From assembly GCA_023415375.1 (NCBI GenBank), contig JAEZKW010000107.1:1-14822 (forward strand): a stretch of DNA of 14,822 nt, given 5' to 3'. The DNA comes from Bacillota bacterium (lineage in GTDB: Bacteria; Bacillota; UBA4882; UBA8346). Positions 1 to 7,747 of this stretch are shown here, piece by piece. Position numbers and translations under genes: made by a program. Positions within the stretch are counted from its first letter, which is position 1; each line of letters opens with the position of its first letter. Under the pieces are notes generated by a model. The model was not told where the DNA came from and ran no database searches. It saw only the letters and a list, made by a program, of their open reading frames with translations.

Positions 1-1811
1 ATCAAGGTCTTCCATACGGTTCGACCTCTTTGCGAGAAAGTGTATTCAAAAAGAGAGCGGAAATAAACCGACAATATATGCTCAGCCTCTCCAGTAAAAA
101 TCTGTTGCAAAACCATTATCTTACAGCTGGACTATGGGGCCCTGATCATCATCCGCAGGATTGCCATTGGGGATGGGAATCCCCTACGTGCCAAATAAGA
201 GGTCATTTTTTAGGTCATTGGCTTTCAGCCGCAGCCAATTATTATGCAATGACCAAAGATTACGAATTAAAAGGGAAAGCGGATTGGATCGTGGGCGAGA
301 TCGCCAAATGCCAAAAAGAGAATGGCGGGGAATGGGCCGGATCGATTCCTGAAAAATATTTGGATTGGCTGGTTCAAGGGAAGAAAGTTTGGGCTCCTCA
401 GTATGTTTTGCACAAAACATTGATGGGACTTCTCAGCGCCTATTCCCTGACTGGAAATGAACAGGCACTGGATGTGGTTATTAAATGGAGCCGGTGGTTT
501 CAGCGCTGGGTGGGACAGTTTAGTCGCGAGCAGCTAGACGATATCCTTGACAATGAAACCGGCGGAATGCTTGAAGTTTGGGCTGATTTATACCATATTA
601 CTGGGAAACAAGAACATCTCGATTTAATGATGCGGTATGATCGGCCCCGGTTATTTCACCGTTTGATTGCTGGAGAGGATGTTTTAACCAATAAACACGC
701 TAATACGACGATTCCGGAAATACTCGGTGCAGCCAGAGCCTATGAGGTCACCGGAGAATTCTATTGGCGGGAAGTGGTTAATGCCTATTGGCGCTTGGTA
801 GTTACCGAACGGGGATATTATTGTACCGGCGGGCAAACCTGTGAAGAGTGCTGGACCCCGCCTGGGCAATTGGCCGCACGCCTCAGTAACGACAATCAGG
901 AACATTGTACTGTCTTTAATATGATGCGGCTGGCTGAGTTTTTATGGCGCTGGACCGGGGATGCGAAACTGGCCGATTATTGGGAACTCAATCTTTATAA
1001 CGGGATACTCTCGCAACAAAACCCGAAAACCGGAATGGTCTGTTATTATTTGCCAATGGAGGCCGGATCCATCAAAAAATGGGGTACTCCGACCGAGACG
1101 TTCTGGTGCTGCCATGGGTCGCTCGTTCAGGCCCATTCAGACTACGGTCGTCATGTCTGGTATGAAGATCAAGAAGGATTGGTCCTAACCCAGTTTATTC
1201 CCACGGAGACCAACTGGCATCGGAACGGCGTATCGATAAAACTAATATTGGATGATCGGGATTCAATGGGTCACAATTTCCTGAGTATCCAAGATACTTT
1301 CCCTTGTGAACAGGATTACTTTCGATACGATCGGGATGTTTGGGATTTAAAAATCGATTGTGACAGCCCTGTGGAGTTTACCCTAAAAATTAGAATCCCA
1401 GGATGGGTAAAAGGTGAACCGCTGATCGAGATCAATGGGATCAAAGAGTCCTTTCCTGTCAATTCTTCGAGTAGCCGTGAAATTCATCGCATCTGGCGTG
1501 ACGATAAAATTCATCTCGTTTTTCCGAAATCGTTGGAATTGGTTTCTTTACCCGATAGTCAAGATTTGGCGGCTTTCAGGAATGGCCCTGCCGTTTTGGC
1601 CGGGTTATGTCCAAGTGAAAAGGCTCTCAAGGGAGATCAGAATAAACCTGAAACATTTTTGACTCCAAGTTTTGAATACAAACGGATCCACCGTAGTGAC
1701 AGGGGACCGCATTATCGAACGGTGGGTCAAGCAGAAGCGATCAAATTCATTCCCCTTTACGAGGTGGAAGATGAACAATATACATTGTATTTTTCAATTA
1801 AAAATGATTAA
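1..1811 (+). CDS. GH127-type (DUF1680) beta-L-arabinofuranosidase-like glycosidase, 5' partial
   Basis: The enzyme probably removes terminal beta-L-arabinofuranose from oligosaccharides. The reading frame is open to the left edge of the window, and a TTG at base 30 lies inside conserved-looking sequence, so the true start is upstream and probably only a few tens of codons are missing. Numbering from that TTG, the family landmarks are visible: a GGQT-CEECW segment near residues 268-275 (candidate acid/base Glu272/273), the zinc-ligand pair Glu-x-Cys in QEHC (Glu291, Cys293), and the adjacent cysteines of FWCCHG (Cys360, Cys361). In characterised GH127 enzymes the first cysteine of that pair is the nucleophile and the cysteines and glutamate hold zinc. 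A C-terminal beta-sandwich region follows (IRIPGWV near the middle). The CCHG context resembles the broader DUF1680 group (GH127/GH146), so the exact family and substrate are not certain. It is the first visible gene of the operon, 62 bases before the kinase gene. Confidence 0.88.
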   Translation, partial: QGLPYGSTSLRESVFKKRAEINRQYMLSLSSKNLLQNHYLTAGLWGPDHHPQDCHWGWESPTCQIRGHFLGHWLSAAANYYAMTKDYELKGKADWIVGEIAKCQKENGGEWAGSIPEKYLDWLVQGKKVWAPQYVLHKTLMGLLSAYSLTGNEQALDVVIKWSRWFQRWVGQFSREQLDDILDNETGGMLEVWADLYHITGKQEHLDLMMRYDRPRLFHRLIAGEDVLTNKHANTTIPEILGAARAYEVTGEFYWREVVNAYWRLVVTERGYYCTGGQTCEECWTPPGQLAARLSNDNQEHCTVFNMMRLAEFLWRWTGDAKLADYWELNLYNGILSQQNPKTGMVCYYLPMEAGSIKKWGTPTETFWCCHGSLVQAHSDYGRHVWYEDQEGLVLTQFIPTETNWHRNGVSIKLILDDRDSMGHNFLSIQDTFPCEQDYFRYDRDVWDLKIDCDSPVEFTLKIRIPGWVKGEPLIEINGIKESFPVNSSSSREIHRIWRDDKIHLVFPKSLELVSLPDSQDLAAFRNGPAVLAGLCPSEKALKGDQNKPETFLTPSFEYKRIHRSDRGPHYRTVGQAEAIKFIPLYEVEDEQYTLYFSIKND

Positions 1812-1826
1812 CCGCGTATGCGCGGT
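1811..1826 (+). other. GC-rich hairpin at the end of the first gene
   Basis: ACCGCG, a TATG loop and CGCGGT form a perfect 6-bp stem that begins on the last base of the stop codon. No T-run follows, so it is not a classical intrinsic terminator. It could protect or process the mRNA between the glycosidase and kinase genes. The structure is visible in the sequence; the role is inference. Confidence 0.45.
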
Positions 1827-1873
1827 CACCGAGTTATTATGTTCCAGTACTTTTATTTGAGACGGAGAGAAAC

Positions 1874-2764
1874 ATGAATACTTATGATATTACATTTTTA
1901 GGACATATGTGTTTTGATGAAATAACCCCTTATCAAGGAGAAACGAAAGTTTCTCCCGGCAGTGCTGTTTTATGCGGGGCAATGGTAGCGGCCCGGGTCG
2001 GCAAAAAAGTCGCTGTCGTTACTAAAATGGCTGAGAAAGATAATGAAATACTCAAACCCATGCAAGAACTAGGCATTGGTACATTCGTCATCCCGACCGC
2101 AGAGACTACTTTTGCCGTGGTCATTCATCCAACAGCCAATGTGGATGAGCGGCGCCTCATGATTCGAAAAAGCGCCGGAGGGTTTCAACTGGAAGAGATT
2201 CCATCTTTGGAGACCCAATACTTGCATTTAGCCGGAATTTCCGATCAGGAATTCGATATGGACTTGATTTTGGGCTTAAAAGCCAAAGGGTATAACCTCT
2301 CTGCTGATATGCAGAGTTTTGTCCGACAAGTGGATCCGGTGACCCGCGAAATCGCTTTTAAAGATGTCCCCGGGAAACAAGAGATCGTAAAACAAATGAG
2401 CAAAGTGAAATTAGATGTGGTGGAGGCCAAAGTTCTTACCGGAACCGATGATCTTGAAAAGGCCGCCATTCTGTTTGAAAATTGGGGTTGTCCGGAGACA
2501 GTCATCACCCAGGCGGAGGGCGTTTTGGCTCGAGTAAACGGCAAGACCTATTACGAAAAATTTTCCAATCGCAGCGTTGTCGGGCGGACTGGACGGGGCG
2601 ACACCACTTTTGCGGCCTACTTATCCTGGCGGATGGAGCATGATGTAGCCGAATCGCTTAAATTCGCCGCGGCTTTGGTTTCCATCAAGATGGAAACGCC
2701 GGGACCATTTCAAGGAACCCTGCAAGACGTATATGACCGGGTCAAAAAATGCCATTCAAATTAA
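1874..2764 (+). CDS. PfkB/ribokinase-family carbohydrate kinase
   Basis: This 296-residue protein is an ATP-dependent cytoplasmic sugar kinase of the ribokinase fold; its length fits the family (about 290-330). The C-terminal ATP-site signature is present as TGRGDTTFAAY, with Asp243 as the expected catalytic base, but it reads GRGD where most members have GAGD. The N-terminal glycine-rich segment (SPGSAVLCGAMVAARVGKK, residues about 28-46) corresponds to the GG-N-A region but departs from its usual wording. A GRGD variant occurs in several uncharacterised PfkB subgroups, so substrate cannot be assigned. It could be fructose, ribose, a deoxy-keto acid, inositol or another sugar. ATG at 1874 has GGAGAG at 1864-1869. 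Lying between an arabinofuranosidase-like gene and a glycoside phosphorylase, it probably phosphorylates a sugar freed by this operon; that is inference from context. Confidence 0.85.
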   Translation: MNTYDITFLGHMCFDEITPYQGETKVSPGSAVLCGAMVAARVGKKVAVVTKMAEKDNEILKPMQELGIGTFVIPTAETTFAVVIHPTANVDERRLMIRKSAGGFQLEEIPSLETQYLHLAGISDQEFDMDLILGLKAKGYNLSADMQSFVRQVDPVTREIAFKDVPGKQEIVKQMSKVKLDVVEAKVLTGTDDLEKAAILFENWGCPETVITQAEGVLARVNGKTYYEKFSNRSVVGRTGRGDTTFAAYLSWRMEHDVAESLKFAAALVSIKMETPGPFQGTLQDVYDRVKKCHSN

Positions 2765-2800
2765 TTGTTTTAGAAAACCGATTTCATCATTGAACTTTTG

Positions 2801-2806
2801 AGGAGG
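2801..2806 (+). promoter_or_regulatory. Ribosome binding site that fixes the GH65 start
   Basis: AGGAGG lies 9 bases before the ATG at 2816. A longer reading frame with TTG at 2798 would place this perfect site inside the gene, so the ATG is the better start. Confidence 0.8.
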
Positions 2807-2815
2807 ATATCGAAG

Positions 2816-5158
2816 ATGCATTTATTTAAAACTTCCGAAAAATACTTTAAGGTTGACCCGTGGTTGGTGGTAGAGGAAGGGTTTGATCCGGCCAAAGCTA
2901 GACTGGCGGAATCGATTTTTTCGGTGGCCAATGAATTTATGTGTGTCCGGGGATATTTCGAAGAAGGTTATACCGGGGACCACCTTCTGGGCAGTTATTT
3001 CAGCCAGTTGTACGATATGATGGACATTAAGTATCCTCAAGTGTTCAAAGGATTTATTACCGAAGGCGCCACCATGATTAATGCGGTGGATTGGCTATAC
3101 ACCCGGATCAACCTCGACGGTGAAGAGTTGGATTTGGCCAAGGTGAAGTTTTCAGACTTTAAGAGAACATTAGATTTGCGTAACGCCACTTTAAAACGGG
3201 AATTTGTTTGGACCACTTCAAAAAATAAACAACTGCGGATTACCTTTTTACGGTTTACCGATATCGTGAATACGGCCCTAGGCTGTCAGAAGGTCATTTT
3301 TGAACCGTTGAATTTTTCCGGTGAGATCAAAATCTGTTCGGGTGTGGATTTTGATACTATTTATGAACTGGCAGCGGGATGGGATCAAACCCAGGGGACC
3401 GGTTCAAGTTCAGAAAAAAATAGTGATTTGAATTTCTGGACCTGTGAAAAGAAAGAGAAGGTCGGAGATATTTTTGCAATTCAGGCGCGTACCCGGCGCA
3501 GTGGAATTCAATTATTTTCAGGTTTCAGGCTGGATTCCAACCAGGCCATCCAACCGGAAACTGTAGAACGGGAAAAGTTCATCGGGGCCGAGTTTACCTT
3601 GAAACTCACCCAAAACCAAGCTGCTTCCTTTGATAAGATTGCGGTAAATTATTGGGAACAGGCAAGTAATACTGAGAAAGTCTGGAGGGACGGACTTAAC
3701 CTAGTCCGAAAATACAGTCTGGCAACGTATGAACAGGAACTTGAGAAACATAACAATTGCTGGGCTGATTTCTGGCGACGGATGGACGTTGAAATCGAAG
3801 GCGACCCTGAATTGCAACAAGGGGTAAGGTATTCCTTGTATGCGATGTACATCAACTACCACGGGGAGAGCGACCGGCGCAATGTTATCTGCAAGCTCGG
3901 CGGTGAAGTATACAACGGGGTTAACTTCTGGGATACCGAGATCTATTGCCATCGGATGTATATGTTCTTAAACCCCGAGATCGCCCGAAAACTTTTGATG
4001 TACCGCTATCATTATCTTCCCAAGGCTTTGGAAAACGCCGAACGGGTTGATCTGGAAGGGGCCCGCTATCCGTTCGCCACCATAACCGGTGTTGAAGAAA
4101 TGGGGACTTGGCAGCACGTTGAGTTGGAAATCCACCAGAATGAAGCCATATATTATGCAATCTGGCATTACGATAAAGTCTGTAAGGATAAAAAGTTCCT
4201 TTACAATGAAGGAATAGAAATGTTGTTGCAAATGTGCCGTTGCATGGCCAGCTGGGGCGGATGGAGCCCGAAAAAAGGCGACTTCGGATTTTACGGGGTT
4301 ATGGGTCCGGACGAGTTCCATATGATGGTCAATCACAACTGTTACACCAATTATCTTGGGAAGAAGATGTTCAACTATACTCTGGAAGTACTGGATGAGA
4401 TGAAACAAAACGCTCCAGAACTTTATGAGCTGGCTATAAAGAAAGTGAAACTGTCCCCAGGGGAAACCGCGGAGTGGAAGCGGATGGCGGATAAAATGCG
4501 AATTTTGAAAGATGAGGAAACAGGTATTTATGAACAACATGATGGTTACTTTGATTTACCCCATGTTGATGTCAAAAATATTCCGATGAGTCAAGTCCCG
4601 ATTTATAAGCATTGGGCTTATATTAAGATATTTCGTTTCAATATGGTTAAGCAGCCGGATTTCCTTAACTTACCGTACTTCTTTAGTCAGGACTTTACCA
4701 TGGAGGAGAAAAAAGTCAATTATGAATTTTATGAAGCCAGGACTTCCCATGAATCGTCTCTTTCTCCTTCATTGCATGCGATTTTAGCGGCGGAGTTAGG
4801 GAAATTGGATGAAGCTTATAACTTTTTGGCTTATGCAGCCCGGTTGGATCTAGATAATTATAACCGCAATACCGAACAGGGAATCCATTCTTCTTCGGCA
4901 GCCGGGGTTTGGGCCAGTATGGTATCGGGTTTTGGGGGACTAAGAACCGATGCCGATACCTTGATCTTGAATCCTAGCTTACCGAAACAGTGGCAGTCTT
5001 TCCGGTTTAAGATTACGTATGCCGGATCATTGCTGGAAGTATCGGTTACCAGTGAGGAAGCTGTTTTTAAAGTTCTTGAAGGGGATGCCGTTCTTCTTAA
5101 TGTTTACGGGAAACCGGTAAACATTACAGCAGAGGGTGTAACTATCAAGCGAAAATAA
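2816..5158 (+). CDS. GH65 glycoside phosphorylase (maltose/kojibiose/trehalose phosphorylase family)
   Basis: Family GH65 phosphorylases split an alpha-glucoside with inorganic phosphate, releasing beta-glucose 1-phosphate with inversion. The 780-residue length fits. An N-terminal beta-sandwich (about 1-270) is followed by an (alpha/alpha)6 barrel (about 330-690) and a small C-terminal beta domain. Landmarks are FWDTE at 371-375, MGPDEFH with general acid Glu500, and the phosphate-site stretch HESSLSPS (His645, Ser647, Ser648). The 128-residue gap between the Trp of FWDTE and the catalytic Glu is close to that of maltose phosphorylase. Retention of the His-x-Ser-Ser motif argues for a phosphorylase over a GH65 hydrolase. 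The acceptor-side sequence differs from maltose phosphorylases: YNGVNFWDTE, EIHQNEA, and CRCMASWGG where ARFW is usual. The disaccharide substrate is therefore unknown. No signal peptide is present, so it is cytoplasmic. It sits 51 bases after the kinase gene and 39 before the galactosidase gene. Confidence 0.9.
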   Translation: MHLFKTSEKYFKVDPWLVVEEGFDPAKARLAESIFSVANEFMCVRGYFEEGYTGDHLLGSYFSQLYDMMDIKYPQVFKGFITEGATMINAVDWLYTRINLDGEELDLAKVKFSDFKRTLDLRNATLKREFVWTTSKNKQLRITFLRFTDIVNTALGCQKVIFEPLNFSGEIKICSGVDFDTIYELAAGWDQTQGTGSSSEKNSDLNFWTCEKKEKVGDIFAIQARTRRSGIQLFSGFRLDSNQAIQPETVEREKFIGAEFTLKLTQNQAASFDKIAVNYWEQASNTEKVWRDGLNLVRKYSLATYEQELEKHNNCWADFWRRMDVEIEGDPELQQGVRYSLYAMYINYHGESDRRNVICKLGGEVYNGVNFWDTEIYCHRMYMFLNPEIARKLLMYRYHYLPKALENAERVDLEGARYPFATITGVEEMGTWQHVELEIHQNEAIYYAIWHYDKVCKDKKFLYNEGIEMLLQMCRCMASWGGWSPKKGDFGFYGVMGPDEFHMMVNHNCYTNYLGKKMFNYTLEVLDEMKQNAPELYELAIKKVKLSPGETAEWKRMADKMRILKDEETGIYEQHDGYFDLPHVDVKNIPMSQVPIYKHWAYIKIFRFNMVKQPDFLNLPYFFSQDFTMEEKKVNYEFYEARTSHESSLSPSLHAILAAELGKLDEAYNFLAYAARLDLDNYNRNTEQGIHSSSAAGVWASMVSGFGGLRTDADTLILNPSLPKQWQSFRFKITYAGSLLEVSVTSEEAVFKVLEGDAVLLNVYGKPVNITAEGVTIKRK

Positions 5159-5197
5159 AAAACGTTATGTTTTTAACAATAGCGGGTGATAATTTAG

Positions 5198-7318
5198 ATG
5201 ATTCAAGTTGATCATGATCGTAATATTTGGGTATTGGAATGTATGAATACCGCGTATGGGATTGGGTTGACTCCCGAAGGAACCATTCATCATATTTATT
5301 TTGGAGAAAAATTACCTTTTCTTTCGGATTACCCAAATACGACCACTGGGGCTCTTTATCCCTTTACTTTTGGAAATAATATTTATGCCGAGGAATATCT
5401 AGCATGGTCCGGGGCGAAATATTCCGAACCTTGCTTAAAAGTAACTTATCATGATCAAGTAAGGGATGTTGTTTTAAAATACGATAGTTATACTATCGAA
5501 CAAGATAGGCTGGTATTGTATCTTAAAGAAAGTTATTATGCTTTGGAAGTAAAGTTGATGTATTCCCTTATCCCCGAGTGCGACATGATTGAAAGAACGG
5601 CAGAGATTGTGAATAAAGGTGAGCATGACATTATCCTTGAAGAAGCACTTACTGGTTCAACCTATCTTCCAAAGGGTAATGATTATCGGCTTACTTATTT
5701 AACCGGGAAGTGGGCCGGAGAAACCCGAATCGGTCAAGTGATGCTTCCCGATACCAAAATGATACTGGAAAGTCGAAGAGGTACCACCAGCCACTTCGCA
5801 AATCCTTTTTATGCGTTGGATAAAAACGGACAAGCAACGGAGGATACCGGTGAAATCTATTTTGGCGCTTTGGCTTACAGCGGTAACTGGAAGATTGTCA
5901 TCGAAAAAGATCATTTTAATCTGGTCAAAATCAGCGCCGGAATTCAAGACTTCGATTTTAGCTGGGTTCTAAAACCCGGCGCTGGTTTCTTGACGCCCAA
6001 ATTTGTCCTTGGGTACACCAATGGCGGGTTTGGATCGGCCAGTCGAAATCTACATCGGTATCAACTCCAATATGTTCTCCCGGAACCCGGCCGGAGCCGA
6101 CTCCGAAAGGTGCTTTATAATTCCTGGGAGGCTACTTATTTTGATGTAAATGAAGAACAACAAGGTAAGCTGGCTGAAATTGCCGCTGCGATCGGAGTCG
6201 AATTATTTGTGATGGATGATGGCTGGTTCGGCAGTCGAAATAATGATCAGGCCGGCCTCGGAGACTGGTATGTCAATCCGGCTAAATTTCCGCAAGGCCT
6301 GAAAGGACTTATTGATAAAGTAAACAGCTTGGGGATGGATTTTGGCCTTTGGGTGGAACCGGAGATGGTTAATCCCGACAGTGATTTATACCGTTCTCAC
6401 CCAGACTGGGTCTATCACTTTGAAACCCGTGAAACTACCGAGATACGGCATCAATTGATTTTAAATTTAGCCAGAGAAGATGTCAGGCAATATATCTATG
6501 ATTTTCTTGACAAACTGCTTACTGAAAACAATATTAGGTTTATTAAATGGGATATGAACCGCAATTTCAGTGAGCCCGGTTTTCCGTCCGCGCAAGCCGG
6601 GGAACAAAGGGAAATTTGGGTCCGTCATATTTGGGGAGTCTATGAGATAGTCTCCAAATTGCGCCGGAAATATCCGGAGGTCATTTTCCAATCTTGTTCC
6701 GGCGGAGGCGGCCGGGTTGACTTAGGGATATTACAATACTTTGATCAAGTTTGGACCAGTGACAATACAGACGCCTTTGACCGCCTTTCAATTCAGGAAG
6801 GATTCTCATATGCTTATTGCGCCAAAATTATGGAAGCTTGGGTTACCAATGAAGTGAATTGGTTAAATCACCGGCAACTGCCTCTAAAATACCGGTTTCA
6901 TTCAGCAATGACGGGTAATCTCGGTATCGGGGACAATTTATTCGATTGGACGAATGCCGAAAAGGATGAGGCCCGGCAATTAATTGGGCTATATAAAGAA
7001 ATCCGGGATATAGTCCAACATGGAAGGCAATATCGCTTACTTTCTCCTAAAACCAGCCATTTAGCAGCTGTTATGTACATCAACGGATCACAAACCGAGG
7101 CGGTTTTGTTTGCCTTTATCCATTTAAATCATTTTGGCGATGAATTACCGCGGATTTATTTGAAAGGCTTGAAAGAGGATTCCCTTTACATAGTGGAAGG
7201 AAAAGGCCTTGTGTTAAGCGGCAAGGCATTAATGAAGGTGGGAATCCAGCTTCAAATGAATGGAGATTTTGATAGTAAAGTGATTCGGCTCCGGATGAAG
7301 GAGGATAATAACTTATGA
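5198..7318 (+). CDS. GH36 alpha-galactosidase
   Basis: A retaining alpha-galactosidase that removes terminal alpha-galactose from oligosaccharides such as melibiose, the raffinose series or plant glycan fragments. The 706 residues cover the N-terminal beta-supersandwich (about 1-310), the TIM barrel and a C-terminal beta domain. Characteristic segments are NSWEATYFD, DDGWFGSRNND and GLWVEPEMVNPDSDLY. The nucleophile is Asp452 in KWDMNR and the acid/base is Asp522 in SDNTDAFDR; their 70-residue spacing matches the bacterial group I enzymes of about 730 residues. CSGGGGRVD precedes the acid/base. There is no signal peptide, so it is cytoplasmic. ATG at 5198 has a weak GGGTGAT at 5184-5190. Its stop codon overlaps an ATG at 7315, showing it was once followed by another translationally coupled gene. 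The family call is secure; the natural substrate is not. Confidence 0.95.
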   Translation: MIQVDHDRNIWVLECMNTAYGIGLTPEGTIHHIYFGEKLPFLSDYPNTTTGALYPFTFGNNIYAEEYLAWSGAKYSEPCLKVTYHDQVRDVVLKYDSYTIEQDRLVLYLKESYYALEVKLMYSLIPECDMIERTAEIVNKGEHDIILEEALTGSTYLPKGNDYRLTYLTGKWAGETRIGQVMLPDTKMILESRRGTTSHFANPFYALDKNGQATEDTGEIYFGALAYSGNWKIVIEKDHFNLVKISAGIQDFDFSWVLKPGAGFLTPKFVLGYTNGGFGSASRNLHRYQLQYVLPEPGRSRLRKVLYNSWEATYFDVNEEQQGKLAEIAAAIGVELFVMDDGWFGSRNNDQAGLGDWYVNPAKFPQGLKGLIDKVNSLGMDFGLWVEPEMVNPDSDLYRSHPDWVYHFETRETTEIRHQLILNLAREDVRQYIYDFLDKLLTENNIRFIKWDMNRNFSEPGFPSAQAGEQREIWVRHIWGVYEIVSKLRRKYPEVIFQSCSGGGGRVDLGILQYFDQVWTSDNTDAFDRLSIQEGFSYAYCAKIMEAWVTNEVNWLNHRQLPLKYRFHSAMTGNLGIGDNLFDWTNAEKDEARQLIGLYKEIRDIVQHGRQYRLLSPKTSHLAAVMYINGSQTEAVLFAFIHLNHFGDELPRIYLKGLKEDSLYIVEGKGLVLSGKALMKVGIQLQMNGDFDSKVIRLRMKEDNNL
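7298..7304 (+). promoter_or_regulatory. Ribosome binding site for a coupled start at 7315
   Basis: AAGGAGG lies inside the last codons of the galactosidase gene, 10 bases before an ATG that overlaps its TGA stop (ATGA). This is the normal arrangement for a translationally coupled next gene, but the frame it opens is only 12 codons long. Confidence 0.6.
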
Positions 7319-7353
7319 GTTTTAATAGAATAATGAAATTAATCCAACCGTGA
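7315..7353 (+). pseudogene. 12-codon stump of a lost downstream gene (MSFNRIMKLIQP, then TGA)
   Basis: The ATG overlaps the galactosidase stop and has a good ribosome binding site, yet the frame ends after 12 codons. Reading all three forward frames over the next 150 bases gives repeated stops and no recognisable protein, so a simple frameshift does not rescue it. The likely explanation is that a gene was deleted or displaced by a rearrangement just downstream. A real micropeptide is possible but less likely. The parent family cannot be recognised from 12 residues. Confidence 0.4.
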
Positions 7354-7747
7354 TACGCGACGATCACTAGTTTGTTCGAAAGCGTCAATTATAAATTGAT
7401 GTGTCATATCCATCCATTGATCATCCTACAATCCTGCGTGAATTTGTGTGCTAACCGCCAAGATAAACTAACCTTTCACCAGTAACAACCTAGATTATAC
7501 CCCTTGATTTAGTTCATCATTTGTAGTTTTTTGTTGAGTTTTTGGTCGATTGAGCTGTGCTTAAAAGGCGTTTAAAGTGACATCTAGTCCTTTGACTTTT
7601 AACTGGCAGAATTCATTCGATAACAATATTACATATCCTAAACTTAGGAGTTGAAATATTTATTGCTCAAGGGGGTGATGTTTTCAAGATAATCAATGAA
7701 ATGCTTTACGGGATGTGAAAAGTTTATTCATTAAGGGAGGCTAAATA
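7354..7747 (+). other. Non-coding gap before the secreted beta-helix gene
   Basis: I see no gene on either strand here. It contains a small AT palindrome (TCAATT-ATA-AATTGA, 7385-7399) and a near-palindrome at 7560-7577. A TTGACT (7592-7597) could be a -35 element but has no good -10 at normal spacing. A strong Shine-Dalgarno-like AAGGGGGTGAT (7669-7679) has no start codon at usual distance. A 12-codon frame (7696-7734) ends against the ribosome binding site of the next gene. No clear terminator for the upstream operon is visible. The promoter of the secreted-protein gene must lie here or upstream, but I cannot place it with confidence. Confidence 0.5.
7560..7577. promoter_or_regulatory. Imperfect 18-bp palindrome, possible operator
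   Basis: CTTAAAAGGCGTTTAAAG reads nearly the same on both strands, of the form CTTWAAASGCSTTTWAAG. Its size and position, about 170 bases before the secreted-protein gene, suit a repressor or activator site. No regulator can be named. Confidence 0.25.

Noticed and set aside
30..32. TTG as the start of the first gene
   Set aside because: The frame is open to the window edge and the residues before it fit the family's N-terminus, so the gene is simply cut off.
2798..2800. TTG start giving a six-residue longer GH65 protein
   Set aside because: The perfect AGGAGG at 2801-2806 would lie inside the gene, while ATG 2816 is at ideal distance from it.
3968..4540. 190-residue open frame on the minus strand
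   Set aside because: It lies wholly inside the well-supported GH65 gene, lacks a ribosome binding site and shows no recognisable domain, so it is a shadow frame.
7372..7391. Catabolite-responsive (CcpA) site near CGAAAGCGTCAA
   Set aside because: The left half resembles the consensus but the right half fails at key positions.
7592..7626. TTGACT followed by TAACAA as a promoter for the secreted-protein gene
   Set aside because: The spacing is 23 bases and the -10 match is poor, so it does not meet a reasonable standard.
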